The notes: a model not told the origin generated them from the sequence alone. 51,537 nucleotides of DNA from Bacillus ectoiniformans (GCF_016908875.1 NZ_JAFBES010000018.1:1-51537); one strand, 5' to 3'; shown: positions 1 through 12,019, numbered from the stretch's first letter. Translations and numbers: made by a program.

Positions 1-75
1 CAAGTCCGCTCGACTTGCATGTATTAGGCACGCCGCCAGCGTTCGTCCTGAGCCAGGATCAAACTCTCCAAAAAG
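1..75 (-). rRNA. 16S rRNA, 5' end only (partial)
   Basis: The reverse complement of this edge reads the universal 16S start, GAGAGTTTGATCCTGGCTCAG, followed by the conserved stretch leading to 'tgcaagtcgagcgg'. Only about the first 75 nt are inside the window, and the gene continues beyond the left edge. It lies downstream of lysS in the same direction, as the rRNA operon after lysS does in B. subtilis. The exact mature 5' end is uncertain by a few bases. Confidence 0.96.
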
Positions 76-184
76 ATGTTTGATTGCTCATTTTGGCAAT
101 TAAATTGCCGGTTGTTTCATTTAAACGTTGACGTTTATTTTGTTCAGTTTTCAAGGATCAATTTCCTCTTTGCCTCATTGGCGA
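76..184 (-). other. 16S leader with boxA-like antitermination site and processing stems
   Basis: This is the transcribed leader of the rRNA operon. On the minus strand a boxA-like sequence GATCCTTGAAAAC lies at 147-159. Two inverted repeats, ggcaat..attgcc at 95-109 and aacgttgacgtt near 124-136, could form the 16S processing stalk. Known rRNA leaders of Bacilli have this arrangement. The assignment of each element is inference. Confidence 0.6.
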
Positions 185-191
185 CTAGAAC

Positions 192-221
192 ATCTTATCA
201 TGTTTTGTTTCTCGTTGTCAA
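192..221 (-). promoter_or_regulatory. rRNA operon promoter P2 (sigma-A)
   Basis: On the minus strand TTGACA at 216-221 is followed after 18 bp by TAAGAT at 192-197, which puts the start near 185. The -35 is a perfect consensus. It is the promoter-proximal member of a tandem pair, as usual for Bacillus rrn operons. Confidence 0.7.
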
Positions 222-277
222 CAACTTTTTTCAAATTTGTTTTTTGTCATTTGATGTCGTCGTTAGCAACGAATATA

Positions 278-306
278 AATATACCATCTCTTAATCTCTT
301 ATGCAA
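278..306 (-). promoter_or_regulatory. rRNA operon promoter P1 (sigma-A), candidate
   Basis: On the minus strand TTGCAT at 301-306 is followed after exactly 17 bp by TATATT at 278-283. It sits about 86 bp upstream of the P2 candidate, a spacing typical of tandem rrn promoters. The -35 is only a half match, so this is less certain than P2. Confidence 0.5.
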
Positions 307-354
307 GCTATATTTAAAAGTTTTTTAAAAAACATTTAATCATCCTGTAACATC

Positions 355-384
355 AAAAAAGAAGCCGCCCCTATGGACAGCTTC
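355..384 (-). terminator. Terminator after lysS
   Basis: On the minus strand GAAGCTGTCC and GGGCGGCTTC pair in a 10-bp stem (two G-U pairs) followed by six T. It closes the folP-to-lysS transcription unit before the rRNA promoters. Confidence 0.85.
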
Positions 385-400
385 TCTTCATTAAAAACTA

Positions 401-2924
<2,524 letters not shown>

Positions 2925-2929
2925 ACCTC

Positions 2930-3151
2930 TCACCTTTCTACTGTTTTATCTATAGGGGAAAGTTCGTCAATTGAAACATCAAGAATATTAGCAATTTCCT
3001 TTAGCAGTTCATCCGAAAGGGGACGGCTGCCTCTTTCCACTTCTCCTAAAACAGAAATAGATACACCTAGCTGCCGTGCAAGACCTTCTTGGGTATACCC
3101 TTTTAGTTTTCGAAAAGCCCGAATTCTCCGTCCCCATTGATCTGTTTCCAC
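2930..3151 (-). CDS. Small XRE-family helix-turn-helix regulator (YazB-like)
   Basis: A 73-residue DNA-binding protein made almost entirely of one Cro/C1-type helix-turn-helix domain (about residues 9-60), with the pattern GYTQEGLARQLGVSISVLGEVERG. It begins with GTG, preceded by AAGGTG inside the folK reading frame, so folK and this gene overlap by 49 bp and are probably translationally coupled. The position between folK and dusB matches B. subtilis yazB. Its target is unknown. Nothing is fused to the HTH that would suggest a ligand. Confidence 0.88.
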   Translation of the reverse strand: METDQWGRRIRAFRKLKGYTQEGLARQLGVSISVLGEVERGSRPLSDELLKEIANILDVSIDELSPIDKTVER

Positions 3152-3633
3152 AGACGAACACCTTCTTTCCCTTGAATACTGCAGAGCGCCTCTTTTAATA
3201 AAGTCCCGTCTGCAGGAAAAATAATCGTTGAGTCTATTTCTAACAATGGAATAAGCACAAAAGCCCGTTCATGCATTCTCGGGTGCGGAATAATTAATGT
3301 CTCTGATTCAATATTGTCATGATTATACAATAAAATGTCAAGGTCTATTATTCTCGGTCCCCATTTAAATTCCCTGACCCTCCCAAGTTCACGCTCGACC
3401 CCGAGGCATCTGTCCAGCAGTTCTTCGGCAGATAAACCAGTAGCTACACAGACAGCCATATTTAAAAAAGGAGCTTGCTCGGTATAGCCAACCGGCTCTG
3501 TTTCATAAATAGAAGAAACTCTTTCTATTTGAACATCTTTGTCAGAATCCATCATCTTTAGAGCTCTCTGCAGATTGTCACCACGATCTCCTATATTCGT
3601 ACCTAGCGAAAGATAAGCTTTATTTATTTTCAT
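3103..3633 (-). CDS. folK: 6-hydroxymethyl-7,8-dihydropterin pyrophosphokinase
   Basis: Transfers pyrophosphate from ATP to hydroxymethyl-dihydropterin, the step before dihydropteroate synthase. The product has 176 residues. The N-terminal AYLSLGTNIGDR and the HPPK signature KWGPRIIDLDILLY (90-103) with its metal-binding Asp pair are intact, as is IPHPRMHERAFVL. I chose the ATG of MKINKAYLSLG; a TTG eight codons upstream is also in frame. It overlaps the end of folB by 14 bp and the start of the yazB-like gene by 49 bp, which indicates one compact folate operon. Confidence 0.95.
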   Translation of the reverse strand: MKINKAYLSLGTNIGDRGDNLQRALKMMDSDKDVQIERVSSIYETEPVGYTEQAPFLNMAVCVATGLSAEELLDRCLGVERELGRVREFKWGPRIIDLDILLYNHDNIESETLIIPHPRMHERAFVLIPLLEIDSTIIFPADGTLLKEALCSIQGKEGVRLWKQINGDGEFGLFEN

Positions 3634-3994
3634 CTTCTCTGCCCCTTGTGATTTCAACCGCTACATGCTGATAGTGTCCAGGGATAGGCGGATCCGGTTT
3701 GATCACTTTAATTGTACATGCTTGCACCCGTGTAAACTTGTTTAAAAGAGAAGCTGCTATTTGTTCTGCTACCGTTTCAACTAACTGATACGGCTTCCCT
3801 TCTGCAATCTGTTGGCATACCTGATAGATTTCCGCATAGTTCACTGAGTACTCTAGTTGATCTGTTTCACCCGCTTGCCGCAATGACAGTTCTAATACAG
3901 CATCCACTTTGAAGCGCTGCCCTAATTTTGTTTCTTCAGGAAAAACGCCGTGATACCCATAAAACTCCATACCAGTGACATAGATTTTATCCAT
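3620..3994 (-). CDS. folB: Dihydroneopterin aldolase
   Basis: Cleaves dihydroneopterin to hydroxymethyl-dihydropterin and glycolaldehyde in folate synthesis. The product has 124 residues, the normal length for the homo-octameric enzyme. The N-terminal FYGYHGVFPEE and the VNYAEIYQV segment are family hallmarks, with the EN/VETVAEQIA helix following. It starts at ATG, overlapping the end of folP by 8 bp, and overlaps folK by 14 bp, so the three folate genes are translationally linked. Confidence 0.96.
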   Translation of the reverse strand: MDKIYVTGMEFYGYHGVFPEETKLGQRFKVDAVLELSLRQAGETDQLEYSVNYAEIYQVCQQIAEGKPYQLVETVAEQIAASLLNKFTRVQACTIKVIKPDPPIPGHYQHVAVEITRGREDENK

Positions 3995-4814
3995 TGTGAC
4001 ACCCCTTCCCAGTTAACGCATCATACATTTTCGCCATCCGGCTAATTGGCTTAACATCATGCACTCGTAAAATATGACATCCTTTTTGAATGCCATAGCA
4101 GCAAGTCGCCCCTGTTCCTTCCATTCTTTCTTCTACCGGAAGATCCAGAACGTGCCCAATCACTCTTTTCTTAGACGTTCCTAACAAAATCGGAAAGCCT
4201 AATGCAGCTAATTGATCTAAATGTTTGATAACTGCTAAGTTTTGCTCCATATCTTTCGCAAACCCAACACCCGGATCCAATATAATCTGCTCATCATTCA
4301 CTCCGGCTTTCTTGGCTATATTAATGCTTTCATATAAGTCTAATAGTACATCGCGCATGAAATTTTCATAGTTCATATTGTCACGATTATGCATCAATAT
4401 AATCGGCACATTTTTTTCGGCGGCTACACGGCATATTTCGGGATCTTTTTTCCCTCCCCAAATATCATTGATGATCCAAGCACCTGCCTCAATTGCCTGG
4501 TTGGCTGTTTCTGCTTTATATGTATCAATTGAAATTGGCACATGAATTGTGGGAGCCACCGCTTGAATAACAGGTATCACCCGAGCAAGCTCTTCTTCTG
4601 CCGGAACTGGCAAGTGGCCTGGACGGGTCGATTCGCCACCAATGTCAATGATGTCCGCACCTGAATTCACCATTTCTTCCGCGTGCCTGACTGCCGAATC
4701 AAGGTGATTATACTTTCCTCCGTCTGAAAAAGAATCGGGTGTACTGTTTAAAATACCCATGATAAACGTTTTCTCATTAAAATCTAAAGTGTATGGCCCT
4801 GCTTCAACCTTCAT
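3987..4814 (-). CDS. folP: Dihydropteroate synthase
   Basis: Condenses p-aminobenzoate with hydroxymethyl-dihydropterin pyrophosphate; this is the sulfonamide target. The 275-residue TIM barrel shows GILNSTPDSFSDGG (20-33), DIGGESTRPG, NDIWGG and the phosphate-binding LGTSKKRVIG loop. The chosen ATG (MKVEAGPYTLDF) has AGGAGA seven bases upstream; a longer 24-codon extension is in frame but lacks a ribosome site and homology. It is the first gene of its operon here, immediately after the cysK terminator. In B. subtilis pabB-pabA-pabC lie at this point, and they are absent from this window. Confidence 0.96.
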   Translation of the reverse strand: MKVEAGPYTLDFNEKTFIMGILNSTPDSFSDGGKYNHLDSAVRHAEEMVNSGADIIDIGGESTRPGHLPVPAEEELARVIPVIQAVAPTIHVPISIDTYKAETANQAIEAGAWIINDIWGGKKDPEICRVAAEKNVPIILMHNRDNMNYENFMRDVLLDLYESINIAKKAGVNDEQIILDPGVGFAKDMEQNLAVIKHLDQLAALGFPILLGTSKKRVIGHVLDLPVEERMEGTGATCCYGIQKGCHILRVHDVKPISRMAKMYDALTGKGCHNG

Positions 4815-4889
4815 AAGCGTTCTCCTTCCAATCTTCACTTTCTCTAGTTTACCACGATCGTTCTTTTTTAAAAAAAATACGGGCACATC

Positions 4890-4915
4890 AAAAAGACAGG
4901 CTATAGCAGCCTGCC
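4890..4915 (-). terminator. Terminator after cysK
   Basis: On the minus strand GGCAGGCT and AGCCTGTC pair in an 8-bp stem with a 5-nt loop, followed by TTTTT. It begins just after the cysK stop codon and separates cysK from folP. Confidence 0.85.
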
Positions 4916-4923
4916 TTCATTAT

Positions 4924-5850
4924 TTATTCTTCATCAAATTGATATAGCGGAGTACTTAAATAACGCTCGCCGTTACTTGGAATGATCGCTAACACTTTTT
5001 TGCCTTTTCCAAGTTTAGCCGCTACCTGCAATGCCGCTGAAATGGCAGCCCCTGAAGAAATACCGCCTAAGATGCCCTCTTCTCTTGCTGCTTGACGCGC
5101 TGTTTCAAATGCATCTTCATTTTCGATTTTGATGATTTCATCGTATACTTTGGTATCGAGAACTCCCGGTACAAAACCTGCGCCAATACCCTGAATTTTA
5201 TGAGGACCTGGTTTCCCTCCAGATAAAATGGGAGAGTCCGCTGGCTCTACGGCATAAATCTTTATTTCTGGAAACTTCTCTTTCAAAACTTGGCCTGCCC
5301 CAGTGATGGTTCCGCCAGTGCCAATTCCGGAGATGAAAGCATCCAGCTGATCCATTTGTTCAGCAATTTCTTTACCTGTGGTTCTGCGGTGTATTTCTGG
5401 ATTCGCTTCGTTTTCGAATTGCTGAGGCATAAAGTATCCGTTTTGCTCTGCTAATTCCTTCGCTTTGCGAATCGCTCCGCCCATCCCCTCAGGGCCAGGA
5501 GTCAATACTAGATCTGCTCCATATGCACGAAGAAGATTGCGCCGTTCCATACTCATCGTTTCCGGCATCACAAGAATAGCCTTGTAGCCTTTCGCTGCCG
5601 CAATCATCGCTAAGCCGATTCCTGTATTACCACTTGTCGGCTCAATAATTGTTCCGCCTTTTGACAGGTTGCCTTTTTCTTCTGCAGCTTCAATCATAGC
5701 TAAAGCAATTCGGTCTTTCACACTGCTCCCCGGATTCATATACTCTAGCTTTAAATATACATCTGCACTATTTTCATCTACTACATTGTTTAATTTTACA
5801 ATCGGTGTTTGGCCGACCAAGTCTGCCACTGAATTTGCGATACGTACCAT
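4924..5850 (-). CDS. cysK: Cysteine synthase A (O-acetylserine sulfhydrylase)
   Basis: PLP enzyme that makes cysteine from O-acetylserine and sulfide. The product has 308 residues. The Schiff-base lysine is Lys45 in [18 protein letters not shown], and the substrate loop [13 protein letters not shown] follows. The phosphate-cradle [15 protein letters not shown] and the C-terminal SSGAA and [12 protein letters not shown] are all present. The start at MVRIANSV matches B. subtilis CysK, with GGTGGAG upstream; a GTG three codons earlier is inside the ribosome site. It is a single-gene unit with its own promoter and terminator. Confidence 0.97.
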   Translation of the reverse strand: MVRIANSVADLVGQTPIVKLNNVVDENSADVYLKLEYMNPGSSVKDRIALAMIEAAEEKGNLSKGGTIIEPTSGNTGIGLAMIAAAKGYKAILVMPETMSMERRNLLRAYGADLVLTPGPEGMGGAIRKAKELAEQNGYFMPQQFENEANPEIHRRTTGKEIAEQMDQLDAFISGIGTGGTITGAGQVLKEKFPEIKIYAVEPADSPILSGGKPGPHKIQGIGAGFVPGVLDTKVYDEIIKIENEDAFETARQAAREEGILGGISSGAAISAALQVAAKLGKGKKVLAIIPSNGERYLSTPLYQFDEE

Positions 5851-5891
5851 TTTCTCCACCTCAATGCCGAGTATTTTTATTGGTTATATAG

Positions 5892-5920
5892 AATTTAACA
5901 ATATTTTTAAGAAAAGTCAA
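5892..5920 (-). promoter_or_regulatory. cysK promoter (sigma-A)
   Basis: On the minus strand TTGACT (5915-5920), 17 bp, then TAAATT (5892-5897). It lies between the cysK start and the hslO terminator. A CymR site would be expected from B. subtilis knowledge, but I could not define one by eye. Confidence 0.65.
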
Positions 5921-5953
5921 TCTTTTTACCCTGTTTATATTCACTGTTTTTAC

Positions 5954-5996
5954 AAAGAAACCTGCAAAAAGTTTATTTCCTTCTGCAGGTTTCTTT
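5954..5996 (-). terminator. Terminator after hslO
   Basis: A perfect 13-bp stem, AAAGAAACCTGCA with TGCAGGTTTCTTT, lies just downstream of the hslO stop. Because the stem ends are A- and T-rich on both sides, it could work in either direction. Confidence 0.75.
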
Positions 5997-6010
5997 AACT
6001 ATATGCGTAA

Positions 6011-6898
6011 TCAAGAAGCTGAATTCGCTTCTTCTTTCATCACTTCTAATTCGTTTTTATCAAATGTATAAGTATCATTGCAGAAATGGCACTGCGCTTC
6101 TGCTTTTCCATCCTCATCAATCATCTCTTGGATTTCTTGTTTTCCAAGCCCAATGATTGCATTTTTAAACCGATCTTTGGAACATGTGCATTTAAACTGT
6201 ACAGGCATCTTTTCCAATACCTTTACATTTTCTTCGCCAAGAACATGAGAAAGAATTTCTTCCGGTGACAGCCCTTGCTCAATTAACTTAGATACCGGCG
6301 TCATGTTAGTTAATTGTTCTTCAATGCGTTCAATCGTCTCTTCTGCTGTTCCAGGCATTAATTGAATAATAAACCCGCCAGCTGCTTTAATAGAGTTATC
6401 TGGGTTTACCAGCACCCCTACTCCGACAGAAGAAGGTACTTGTTCAGACGAGGCGAAGTAATAGGTGAAATCTTCTCCTAGTTCTCCCGACACAATTGGC
6501 GTCTGTCCTGAGAAATGATCACGCAGCCCTAGATCCTTAACTACAGTCAATGTTCCATCGGTACCAACTGCACGACGGACATCCAGTTTTCCATGTTCAT
6601 TCAAATCAAAATGCGTTTGAGGATTGGTTACATATCCGCGCACTTCACCTTTAGCGTTACTATCGACTAGAATAGCGCCGATCGGACCGCCGCCTTCCAC
6701 TTTAATGGTTACCTTGTCCTCACCCTTCATCATGGCTCCCATCATGACACCTGCGGTCATCGCACGTCCTAAGGCAGCTGAAGCAGTCGGCCAAGTATAA
6801 TGTTTCTTCTGTCCCTCACTGACCGTTTCTGTTGTATCTACAGCGTATGCCCGCACTTGACCGTCATACGCTAATGCTTTCACTAAGTAGTCTTTCAT
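6011..6898 (-). CDS. hslO: Hsp33 redox-regulated chaperone
   Basis: Holding chaperone activated by oxidative unfolding in the cytoplasm. The product has 295 residues, the usual length. The C-terminal zinc centre is intact: Cys237 and Cys239 in CTCSKDRF, and Cys270 and Cys273 in CHFC, the redox switch of the family. The N-terminal domain includes GEGGG-type segments such as [15 protein letters not shown]. It starts at ATG 13 bp after coaX, so the two are probably co-transcribed. The prsA-like yacD that follows hslO in B. subtilis is missing; cysK comes next. Confidence 0.97.
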   Translation of the reverse strand: MKDYLVKALAYDGQVRAYAVDTTETVSEGQKKHYTWPTASAALGRAMTAGVMMGAMMKGEDKVTIKVEGGGPIGAILVDSNAKGEVRGYVTNPQTHFDLNEHGKLDVRRAVGTDGTLTVVKDLGLRDHFSGQTPIVSGELGEDFTYYFASSEQVPSSVGVGVLVNPDNSIKAAGGFIIQLMPGTAEETIERIEEQLTNMTPVSKLIEQGLSPEEILSHVLGEENVKVLEKMPVQFKCTCSKDRFKNAIIGLGKQEIQEMIDEDGKAEAQCHFCNDTYTFDKNELEVMKEEANSAS

Positions 6899-6911
6899 AG
6901 TAGCTCCTTTC

Positions 6912-7679
6912 TCAGCTCATGTTTCGTTTATAGATAAGGCAAAGGCCTTTTAATGTTAAAAATGGATCCACCACATCGACAATATCCGACTCATTGGAAA
7001 TCAGCGGCGCTAATCCGCCGGTTGCAATGACGAGCGGCTCTTTTTTACTATGAGCTTTCATGCGGCTGACAATACCTTCAACTTGTCCAACATATCCGTA
7101 TAAAATACCTGCCTGCATCGCTGAAACCGTATTTTTGCCCACAATATGATCCGGTCTCGAAATTTCAATTCTTGGCAGTTTAGCTGCTTTTGAATAAAGA
7201 GCTTCCGTTGAAATATTAATACCAGGCGCAATGGCTCCGCCCATATAATGGCCGCCTTCATCAATGTAACAATAGGTCGTTGCTGTACCAAAATCGACAA
7301 TGATCAGCGGACTGTCATATTCGTGAATCGCTGCCACAGCATTGACTATTCGGTCTGCCCCGACTTCACGAGGGTTTTCATATTTTATATTTAGACCCGT
7401 TTTAATGCCTGGTCCTACAACAAGCGGTTTAAGCTGAAAATATTTTTTGCACATTCTTTCAAGCGAGAACATAATTGGAGGAACAACAGAAGATATGATA
7501 ATACCGTCAATATCCTCAAAGGATAACCCTTCATGCTGAAAAAGATTCTTTATCATCATGCCGTATTCATCTTCCGTTTTATTCCGGCTTGTTTCAATGC
7601 GCCAATGATACTTTAATTCATCCTCTTGATATACACCTAAAACCGTATTAGTATTTCCAACATCCAGTACAAAAATCAA
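6912..7679 (-). CDS. coaX: Type III pantothenate kinase
   Basis: First step of coenzyme A synthesis, ATP-dependent phosphorylation of pantothenate. The 255-residue product belongs to the actin-like ASKHA fold, with the phosphate loop DVGNTNTV (6-13), the [11 protein letters not shown] segment and DFGTATTY. The homologous region begins at [14 protein letters not shown] therefore place the start at a TTG with GGTG six bases upstream. An ATG six codons further upstream (end 7697) is an alternative. It leads into hslO with a 13-bp gap, as in other Bacillaceae. Confidence 0.93.
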   Translation of the reverse strand: MIFVLDVGNTNTVLGVYQEDELKYHWRIETSRNKTEDEYGMMIKNLFQHEGLSFEDIDGIIISSVVPPIMFSLERMCKKYFQLKPLVVGPGIKTGLNIKYENPREVGADRIVNAVAAIHEYDSPLIIVDFGTATTYCYIDEGGHYMGGAIAPGINISTEALYSKAAKLPRIEISRPDHIVGKNTVSAMQAGILYGYVGQVEGIVSRMKAHSKKEPLVIATGGLAPLISNESDIVDVVDPFLTLKGLCLIYKRNMS

Positions 7680-7939
7680 CCTTCTCACCACACCCATATA
7701 TTCTTTTACCTGCTGGCATTTATCATACCATATAAAGGATGAATCGGCATTAATCTCAACCCCGTATGGTATCTCTGATATAACTCTCGTATGGTATTAA
7801 TCCATTCAGCGAACTGATTCTTTCTAATCGCGGCGGAATTCTTTCCAATATGCTCATTATTCTTTCTGTTTTCACCCTTATTCCTGCCGGTTTTGCTTTA
7901 TTTCGGTCCGTTTCAACCAATACTCCTGCCGAAACCGTC

Positions 7940-7970
7940 AAAAAAAGATGCCGGCTTTAGCCGGCATCTT
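7940..7970 (-). terminator. Terminator after ftsH
   Basis: On the minus strand AAGATGCCGGCT and AGCCGGCATCTT form a nearly perfect stem with a 2-nt loop region, followed by seven T. It lies directly after the ftsH stop. Confidence 0.92.
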
Positions 7971-7976
7971 TATCAA

Positions 7977-9953
7977 TTAACCTTTTGGATCGTGATCCGT
8001 CGTTGAAGGTGTATCATTCTCTTTTTTTGGTTCAGGAGAGAATGTATCCTCTTGTTTCTGCACATTTACCTTTACTTGATCCGTTGATAAAGTTTTCACT
8101 TCATCTGAATCAGAGTATTTACGTTCAGGCAATGTTCCGTGGTCTGCTAAATGCTTGATTTGACCCGCATCTAACGTCTCAATATCTAATAAGGTTGTCG
8201 CAATTAATTCTAACTTATCGCGGTTCTCTGTAAGAATTTCTTTCGCTCGCGCATAGCATTCTTTAATAATGCGCTGAATTTCTAGATCGATTTCATAGGC
8301 AATCGCATCTGAATAATTCGGTTCATTGTTAATGTCACGGCCTAAGAACACTTGACCGCCCGATGAAGAACCAAACTGCAGAGGACCTAATTTGTCACTC
8401 ATACCAAATTCAGTCACCATACGGCGCGCAATGCCTGTCGCTCGCTGGAAGTCATTGTGTGCACCTGTAGATACATCACCAAAAATAATTTCCTCTGCGA
8501 CACGGCCGCCTAACAGACCAGTAATCTTATCCAAAAGCTCCGGCTTCGTCATAAAGTAACGGTCTTCTTTCGGAAGCATAACGGCATATCCGCCAGCTTG
8601 GCCTCGTGGAACAATTGTTACTTTATGAACCATTTCCGCTTCATCAAGCACAAGCCCGATCACGGTATGTCCTGCTTCATGGAAAGCAACAATCTTTCTT
8701 TCCTTTTGTGAAATCACGCGGCTCTTTTTGGCAGGCCCTGCTATTACCCGGTCAGATGCCTCATCCAAGTCACGCATATCAATTTTTTTCTTGTTGGCAC
8801 GAGCAGCAACAAGGGCTGCTTCATTTAACAAGTTTTCTAAGTCAGCTCCAGAGAAGCCAGGTGTTCTTTGCGCAATCGCTTTTAAATCTACTGTATCATC
8901 AAGCGGCTTATTGCGAGCATGTACGCGAAGTACTGCTTCACGGCCCGTAACATCCGGACGATCTACTGTGATTTGTCGGTCAAAACGACCCGGACGAAGC
9001 AAGGCAGGATCAAGAATATCCGCACGGTTTGTTGCTGCAACAATGATGATTCCTTCGTTCGCGCTAAAACCATCCATTTCTACAAGCAACTGATTCAGCG
9101 TTTGTTCACGCTCATCATGTCCGCCGCCGAGTCCTGCGCCACGCTGGCGCCCAACTGCGTCGATTTCATCGATAAAGATAATACATGGAGCATTTTTCTT
9201 CGCGTTTTCAAACAAGTCACGCACACGGGATGCACCGACCCCAACAAACATTTCTACGAAGTCTGAACCACTGATAGAGAAGAACGGAACGCCCGCTTCC
9301 CCTGCAGCTGCTCTAGCAAGCAACGTTTTACCCGTACCTGGAGGCCCCACCAGCAAGACACCTTTAGGGATTCTCGCTCCAAGTTCAGCAAACTTGCGAG
9401 GATCTTTCAAAAACTCAACTACCTCTACAAGCTCTTGTTTCTCTTCGTCCGCTCCCGCTACATCTTTAAAGCGAACTTTCTTCTTTTCATCGTTGTACAG
9501 CCGCGCTTTGCTTTTGCCGAAATTCATGACTCGGCTGCCGCCGCCCTGCGCTTGATTCAACAGGAAGAAGAACAGGATGAAAATGATTAAGAAAGGAATG
9601 ATGGTTGTAAAGAAAGATACCCATCCGCTTGTTTCTTTAGCTGGAAGAATTTCCACTTTAGATGTACTTGCCGCTTGATCAATCCGACTCAAAAGAGCCT
9701 CGTTGTTCATCATCACATAAGTAAGGAAAAACTCTCCTTCTTTCGCACCCTTTAATTTCCCGCGCACTTCATAAACATTTCGCTCGGGCTGCATTGTAAA
9801 TTCGTTTACTTGATCTTTCTCCAAGTAGGAAATGAATTGATTATACGTTATATTATTAGTCGGTTCATTATTGTTGTTGAAATAGCTCACAACTCCAATA
9901 ATGACAAGAAATACTAGTAAATAAAATATGGTATAACGAAATATTCGGTTCAT
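7977..9953 (-). CDS. ftsH: ATP-dependent zinc metalloprotease FtsH
   Basis: Membrane-anchored AAA+ protease for quality control of membrane and regulatory proteins. The product has 658 residues. Two transmembrane segments (about 7-25 and 113-132) flank an extracytoplasmic loop. Walker A GPPGTGKT lies at 203-210, Walker B is [11 protein letters not shown] (about 258-268), and the arginine-finger region is [11 protein letters not shown]. The catalytic zinc motif HEAGH is at 425-429. The C-terminal tail is charged and low in complexity. The ATG has GGAGG upstream. It is a monocistronic unit between hprT and coaX with its own promoter and terminator. Confidence 0.98.
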   Translation of the reverse strand: MNRIFRYTIFYLLVFLVIIGVVSYFNNNNEPTNNITYNQFISYLEKDQVNEFTMQPERNVYEVRGKLKGAKEGEFFLTYVMMNNEALLSRIDQAASTSKVEILPAKETSGWVSFFTTIIPFLIIFILFFFLLNQAQGGGSRVMNFGKSKARLYNDEKKKVRFKDVAGADEEKQELVEVVEFLKDPRKFAELGARIPKGVLLVGPPGTGKTLLARAAAGEAGVPFFSISGSDFVEMFVGVGASRVRDLFENAKKNAPCIIFIDEIDAVGRQRGAGLGGGHDEREQTLNQLLVEMDGFSANEGIIIVAATNRADILDPALLRPGRFDRQITVDRPDVTGREAVLRVHARNKPLDDTVDLKAIAQRTPGFSGADLENLLNEAALVAARANKKKIDMRDLDEASDRVIAGPAKKSRVISQKERKIVAFHEAGHTVIGLVLDEAEMVHKVTIVPRGQAGGYAVMLPKEDRYFMTKPELLDKITGLLGGRVAEEIIFGDVSTGAHNDFQRATGIARRMVTEFGMSDKLGPLQFGSSSGGQVFLGRDINNEPNYSDAIAYEIDLEIQRIIKECYARAKEILTENRDKLELIATTLLDIETLDAGQIKHLADHGTLPERKYSDSDEVKTLSTDQVKVNVQKQEDTFSPEPKKENDTPSTTDHDPKG

Positions 9954-9990
9954 CCCTTACCTCCTCCCACGGTAAAAAATACTGTAGTCA

Positions 9991-10020
9991 ATAATATCAT
10001 AGAAAAACTTGGCTTTACAA
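9991..10020 (-). promoter_or_regulatory. ftsH promoter (sigma-A)
   Basis: On the minus strand TTGTAA (10015-10020), 18 bp, then TATTAT (9991-9996), about 40 bp upstream of the ftsH ATG. Confidence 0.6.
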
Positions 10021-10070
10021 CTTTTTGGCATATGTCCCAGCGTATTCATATCAAACATTTAAACGCTTTC

Positions 10071-10625
10071 TCATTCCTCTTCAGCATTCGTATAAATTTC
10101 TGGTTTTAAAACGCCAATATACGGTAAATTACGATATTTCTCAGCATAATCCAAACCATACCCAACAACGAACTCATTAGGAACGATAAATCCAATGGTA
10201 TCTGCTTTAATCTTCGCTTTACGCCCCGTCGGTTTATCAAGAAGCGTAACAATCTTAATGGATTTCGCTTTGCGGTGACGGAATAATTCCACCAAATAAC
10301 TTAAAGTTAAACCGCTGTCAATGATATCTTCAATGATTAAAATATCTCTTCCTTCAACTGAAGTATCTAAATCTTTAACGATTTTTACTTCTCCAGATGA
10401 AACTGTTGAGCTTCCGTAGCTAGACACATCCATGAAATCCATTTCCAAATATGTATCCATACGTTTAATTAAGTCGGACATAAATGGCATGGCTCCTTTG
10501 AGCACACCGATCACTAGCGGAAAACGGTCTTTGTACTCCTCCGTCAGCTCCTTGCCGAGTTCTTTAACCTTTTCCTGAATTTCTTCTTCAGAAATCAGTA
10601 CTTTTTCAATATCTTGATTTAACAA
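10071..10625 (-). CDS. hprT: Hypoxanthine phosphoribosyltransferase
   Basis: Purine salvage: converts hypoxanthine and guanine plus PRPP to IMP and GMP. The product has 184 residues. The PRPP-binding motif is [16 protein letters not shown] (about 96-111), and the [11 protein letters not shown] loop and DKPTGRK are also present. The start is TTG, preceded by AGGGGGC, and overlaps the end of tilS by 7 bp. The homologous N-terminus ([17 protein letters not shown]) supports this start. In B. subtilis tilS, hprT and ftsH are adjacent in the same order. Confidence 0.97.
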   Translation of the reverse strand: MLNQDIEKVLISEEEIQEKVKELGKELTEEYKDRFPLVIGVLKGAMPFMSDLIKRMDTYLEMDFMDVSSYGSSTVSSGEVKIVKDLDTSVEGRDILIIEDIIDSGLTLSYLVELFRHRKAKSIKIVTLLDKPTGRKAKIKADTIGFIVPNEFVVGYGLDYAEKYRNLPYIGVLKPEIYTNAEEE

Positions 10626-12019
10626 TTTGTTTGCCCCCTAGAAGATGATTGCTTTATATAAACTAAAATTAGCGTGTTCCCGTCTTTGCTAGTCTTTTCA
10701 AGGCTGGATTTCTTTAACCCTGGAATCCATAACAGCTTTCCATGTCCATCGGTTACAATCGGCCACTGATCCCGTTCCGCTCTGGATACTTTTTCATTGA
10801 TAAAGATATCCTTCAGCTTCTTTGAACCCTTCATGCCTTTTATAGACATTCGATCCCCCTCTTGTCTCGTACGGACAGTTAATGGCGGATCGATCAGAGT
10901 CCAATCCAGAAGAAAGTATTCTGCCCCTTTTGGAAGGTCATTCATAGTGTGCCATGAAAACGTTCCTCCGTTTGGCCAATCGAGCTCCTGTCCCACTTCT
11001 AGAGTAAAGGCATATTCCTTCTTCTCTTCCTTGTGGAAACCGAACAGACACTCATCATATTCTCTCCTGACTTTCAGCCCATGAGGAAGGTCTAGGCTTC
11101 CGGATGGGTGGACGGCTCTCAGCAATTGCAAAACCTGTTGAATATGTATGTAAGAAAACGCTGTATGACCTTTATAAAGATAGTTTAATATTAGATGAAT
11201 CCCTCTTCTTTGTAAAGGCAAAGGCACCATATGGAACGCTTTGATTTTTACCCTGACCTCCTTCTCTTCCTTTTCCCATACTTTATTCATTTCTTGCTCT
11301 GTCAATTCCTTTAAAAGCTGTTCATCTTCTTCTATTTCTTCACTAAAACGCTGAAATTGTTCATGCACGCGCGGATTTTCGTCTTTTAAAAAAGGAAGCA
11401 GCGATTGCCGAAACCGATTGCGTGTGTAATCTGTTTTATCGTTACTGGGGTCATGTCTCGGATCTAGTTTAGAGTGATCGCAGTATTGGTGAATCATTTC
11501 TTTTGTCAGCCCCAATAAAGGGCGGATAATAGTGCCCTCGCCGAAAGGACGAAAAGCAGGAATGCCAGATTTCTTGGCCGCTCCTTTAGTCAGCTTCATA
11601 AGAATAGTTTCTACTTGATCGTCCCCATGGTGAGCAAGCGCCAGCTTATTAGCGGAAAAATGCTGCATTCCTTTTTGGTAAAATTCATAACGGACATGGC
11701 GTGCGGTTTCCTGAAGGTTCCCATTCTGTTCTTTCATTCGCTGTCCGACATCTATTTGTTCTGCCAGGACCGGAACATTTCTCTCTCTGCAAAAGTGTGT
11801 CACAAATTGAAGTTCTTCATTCGACTGCTCTCCTCTGAACATATGGTCCAAATGGAGCGCGTATACTTCAATCCCTAATTCTTGCTTATGCTGATGCAAG
11901 TAAAACAACAGCGATAAAGAGTCTGGACCTCCAGATACTCCGACCGCCACTTTGTCCCCTTTTTCAATTAAAGAATGTCTTTTGATAAACTGCCTTGTTC
12001 TTGTTTCATATTCCAGCAT
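10619..12019 (-). CDS. tilS: tRNA(Ile)-lysidine synthetase
   Basis: Modifies C34 of the CAU-anticodon isoleucine tRNA to lysidine, so that it reads AUA rather than AUG. The product has 466 residues. The ATP-pyrophosphatase P-loop is SGGPDS (29-34). It is followed by the [13 protein letters not shown] and [17 protein letters not shown] motifs. The C-terminal TilS domain ends in the WIPGLKKS-like segment. The start is ATG ([11 protein letters not shown]). It overlaps hprT, so the two are probably translationally coupled; both products are essential or important for growth in B. subtilis. Confidence 0.96.
   Translation of the reverse strand: MLEYETRTRQFIKRHSLIEKGDKVAVGVSGGPDSLSLLFYLHQHKQELGIEVYALHLDHMFRGEQSNEELQFVTHFCRERNVPVLAEQIDVGQRMKEQNGNLQETARHVRYEFYQKGMQHFSANKLALAHHGDDQVETILMKLTKGAAKKSGIPAFRPFGEGTIIRPLLGLTKEMIHQYCDHSKLDPRHDPSNDKTDYTRNRFRQSLLPFLKDENPRVHEQFQRFSEEIEEDEQLLKELTEQEMNKVWEKEEKEVRVKIKAFHMVPLPLQRRGIHLILNYLYKGHTAFSYIHIQQVLQLLRAVHPSGSLDLPHGLKVRREYDECLFGFHKEEKKEYAFTLEVGQELDWPNGGTFSWHTMNDLPKGAEYFLLDWTLIDPPLTVRTRQEGDRMSIKGMKGSKKLKDIFINEKVSRAERDQWPIVTDGHGKLLWIPGLKKSSLEKTSKDGNTLILVYIKQSSSRGQTNC

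Noticed and set aside
76-328. Small plus-strand open frames next to the 16S gene
   Set aside because: They lie on the non-template strand of the rRNA leader and promoters, and their Phe- and Leu-rich content comes from T-rich DNA.
7756-7941. 61-codon minus-strand frame between coaX and ftsH
   Set aside because: It starts with TTG inside the ftsH terminator, has no ribosome site and no known family. Kept only as a note on the repeat-like DNA.
8606-9266. Overlapping plus-strand open frames of 114-121 codons inside ftsH
   Set aside because: They are antisense to a highly conserved AAA+ protease, have no ribosome sites and no recognisable domains. They reflect its codon usage.
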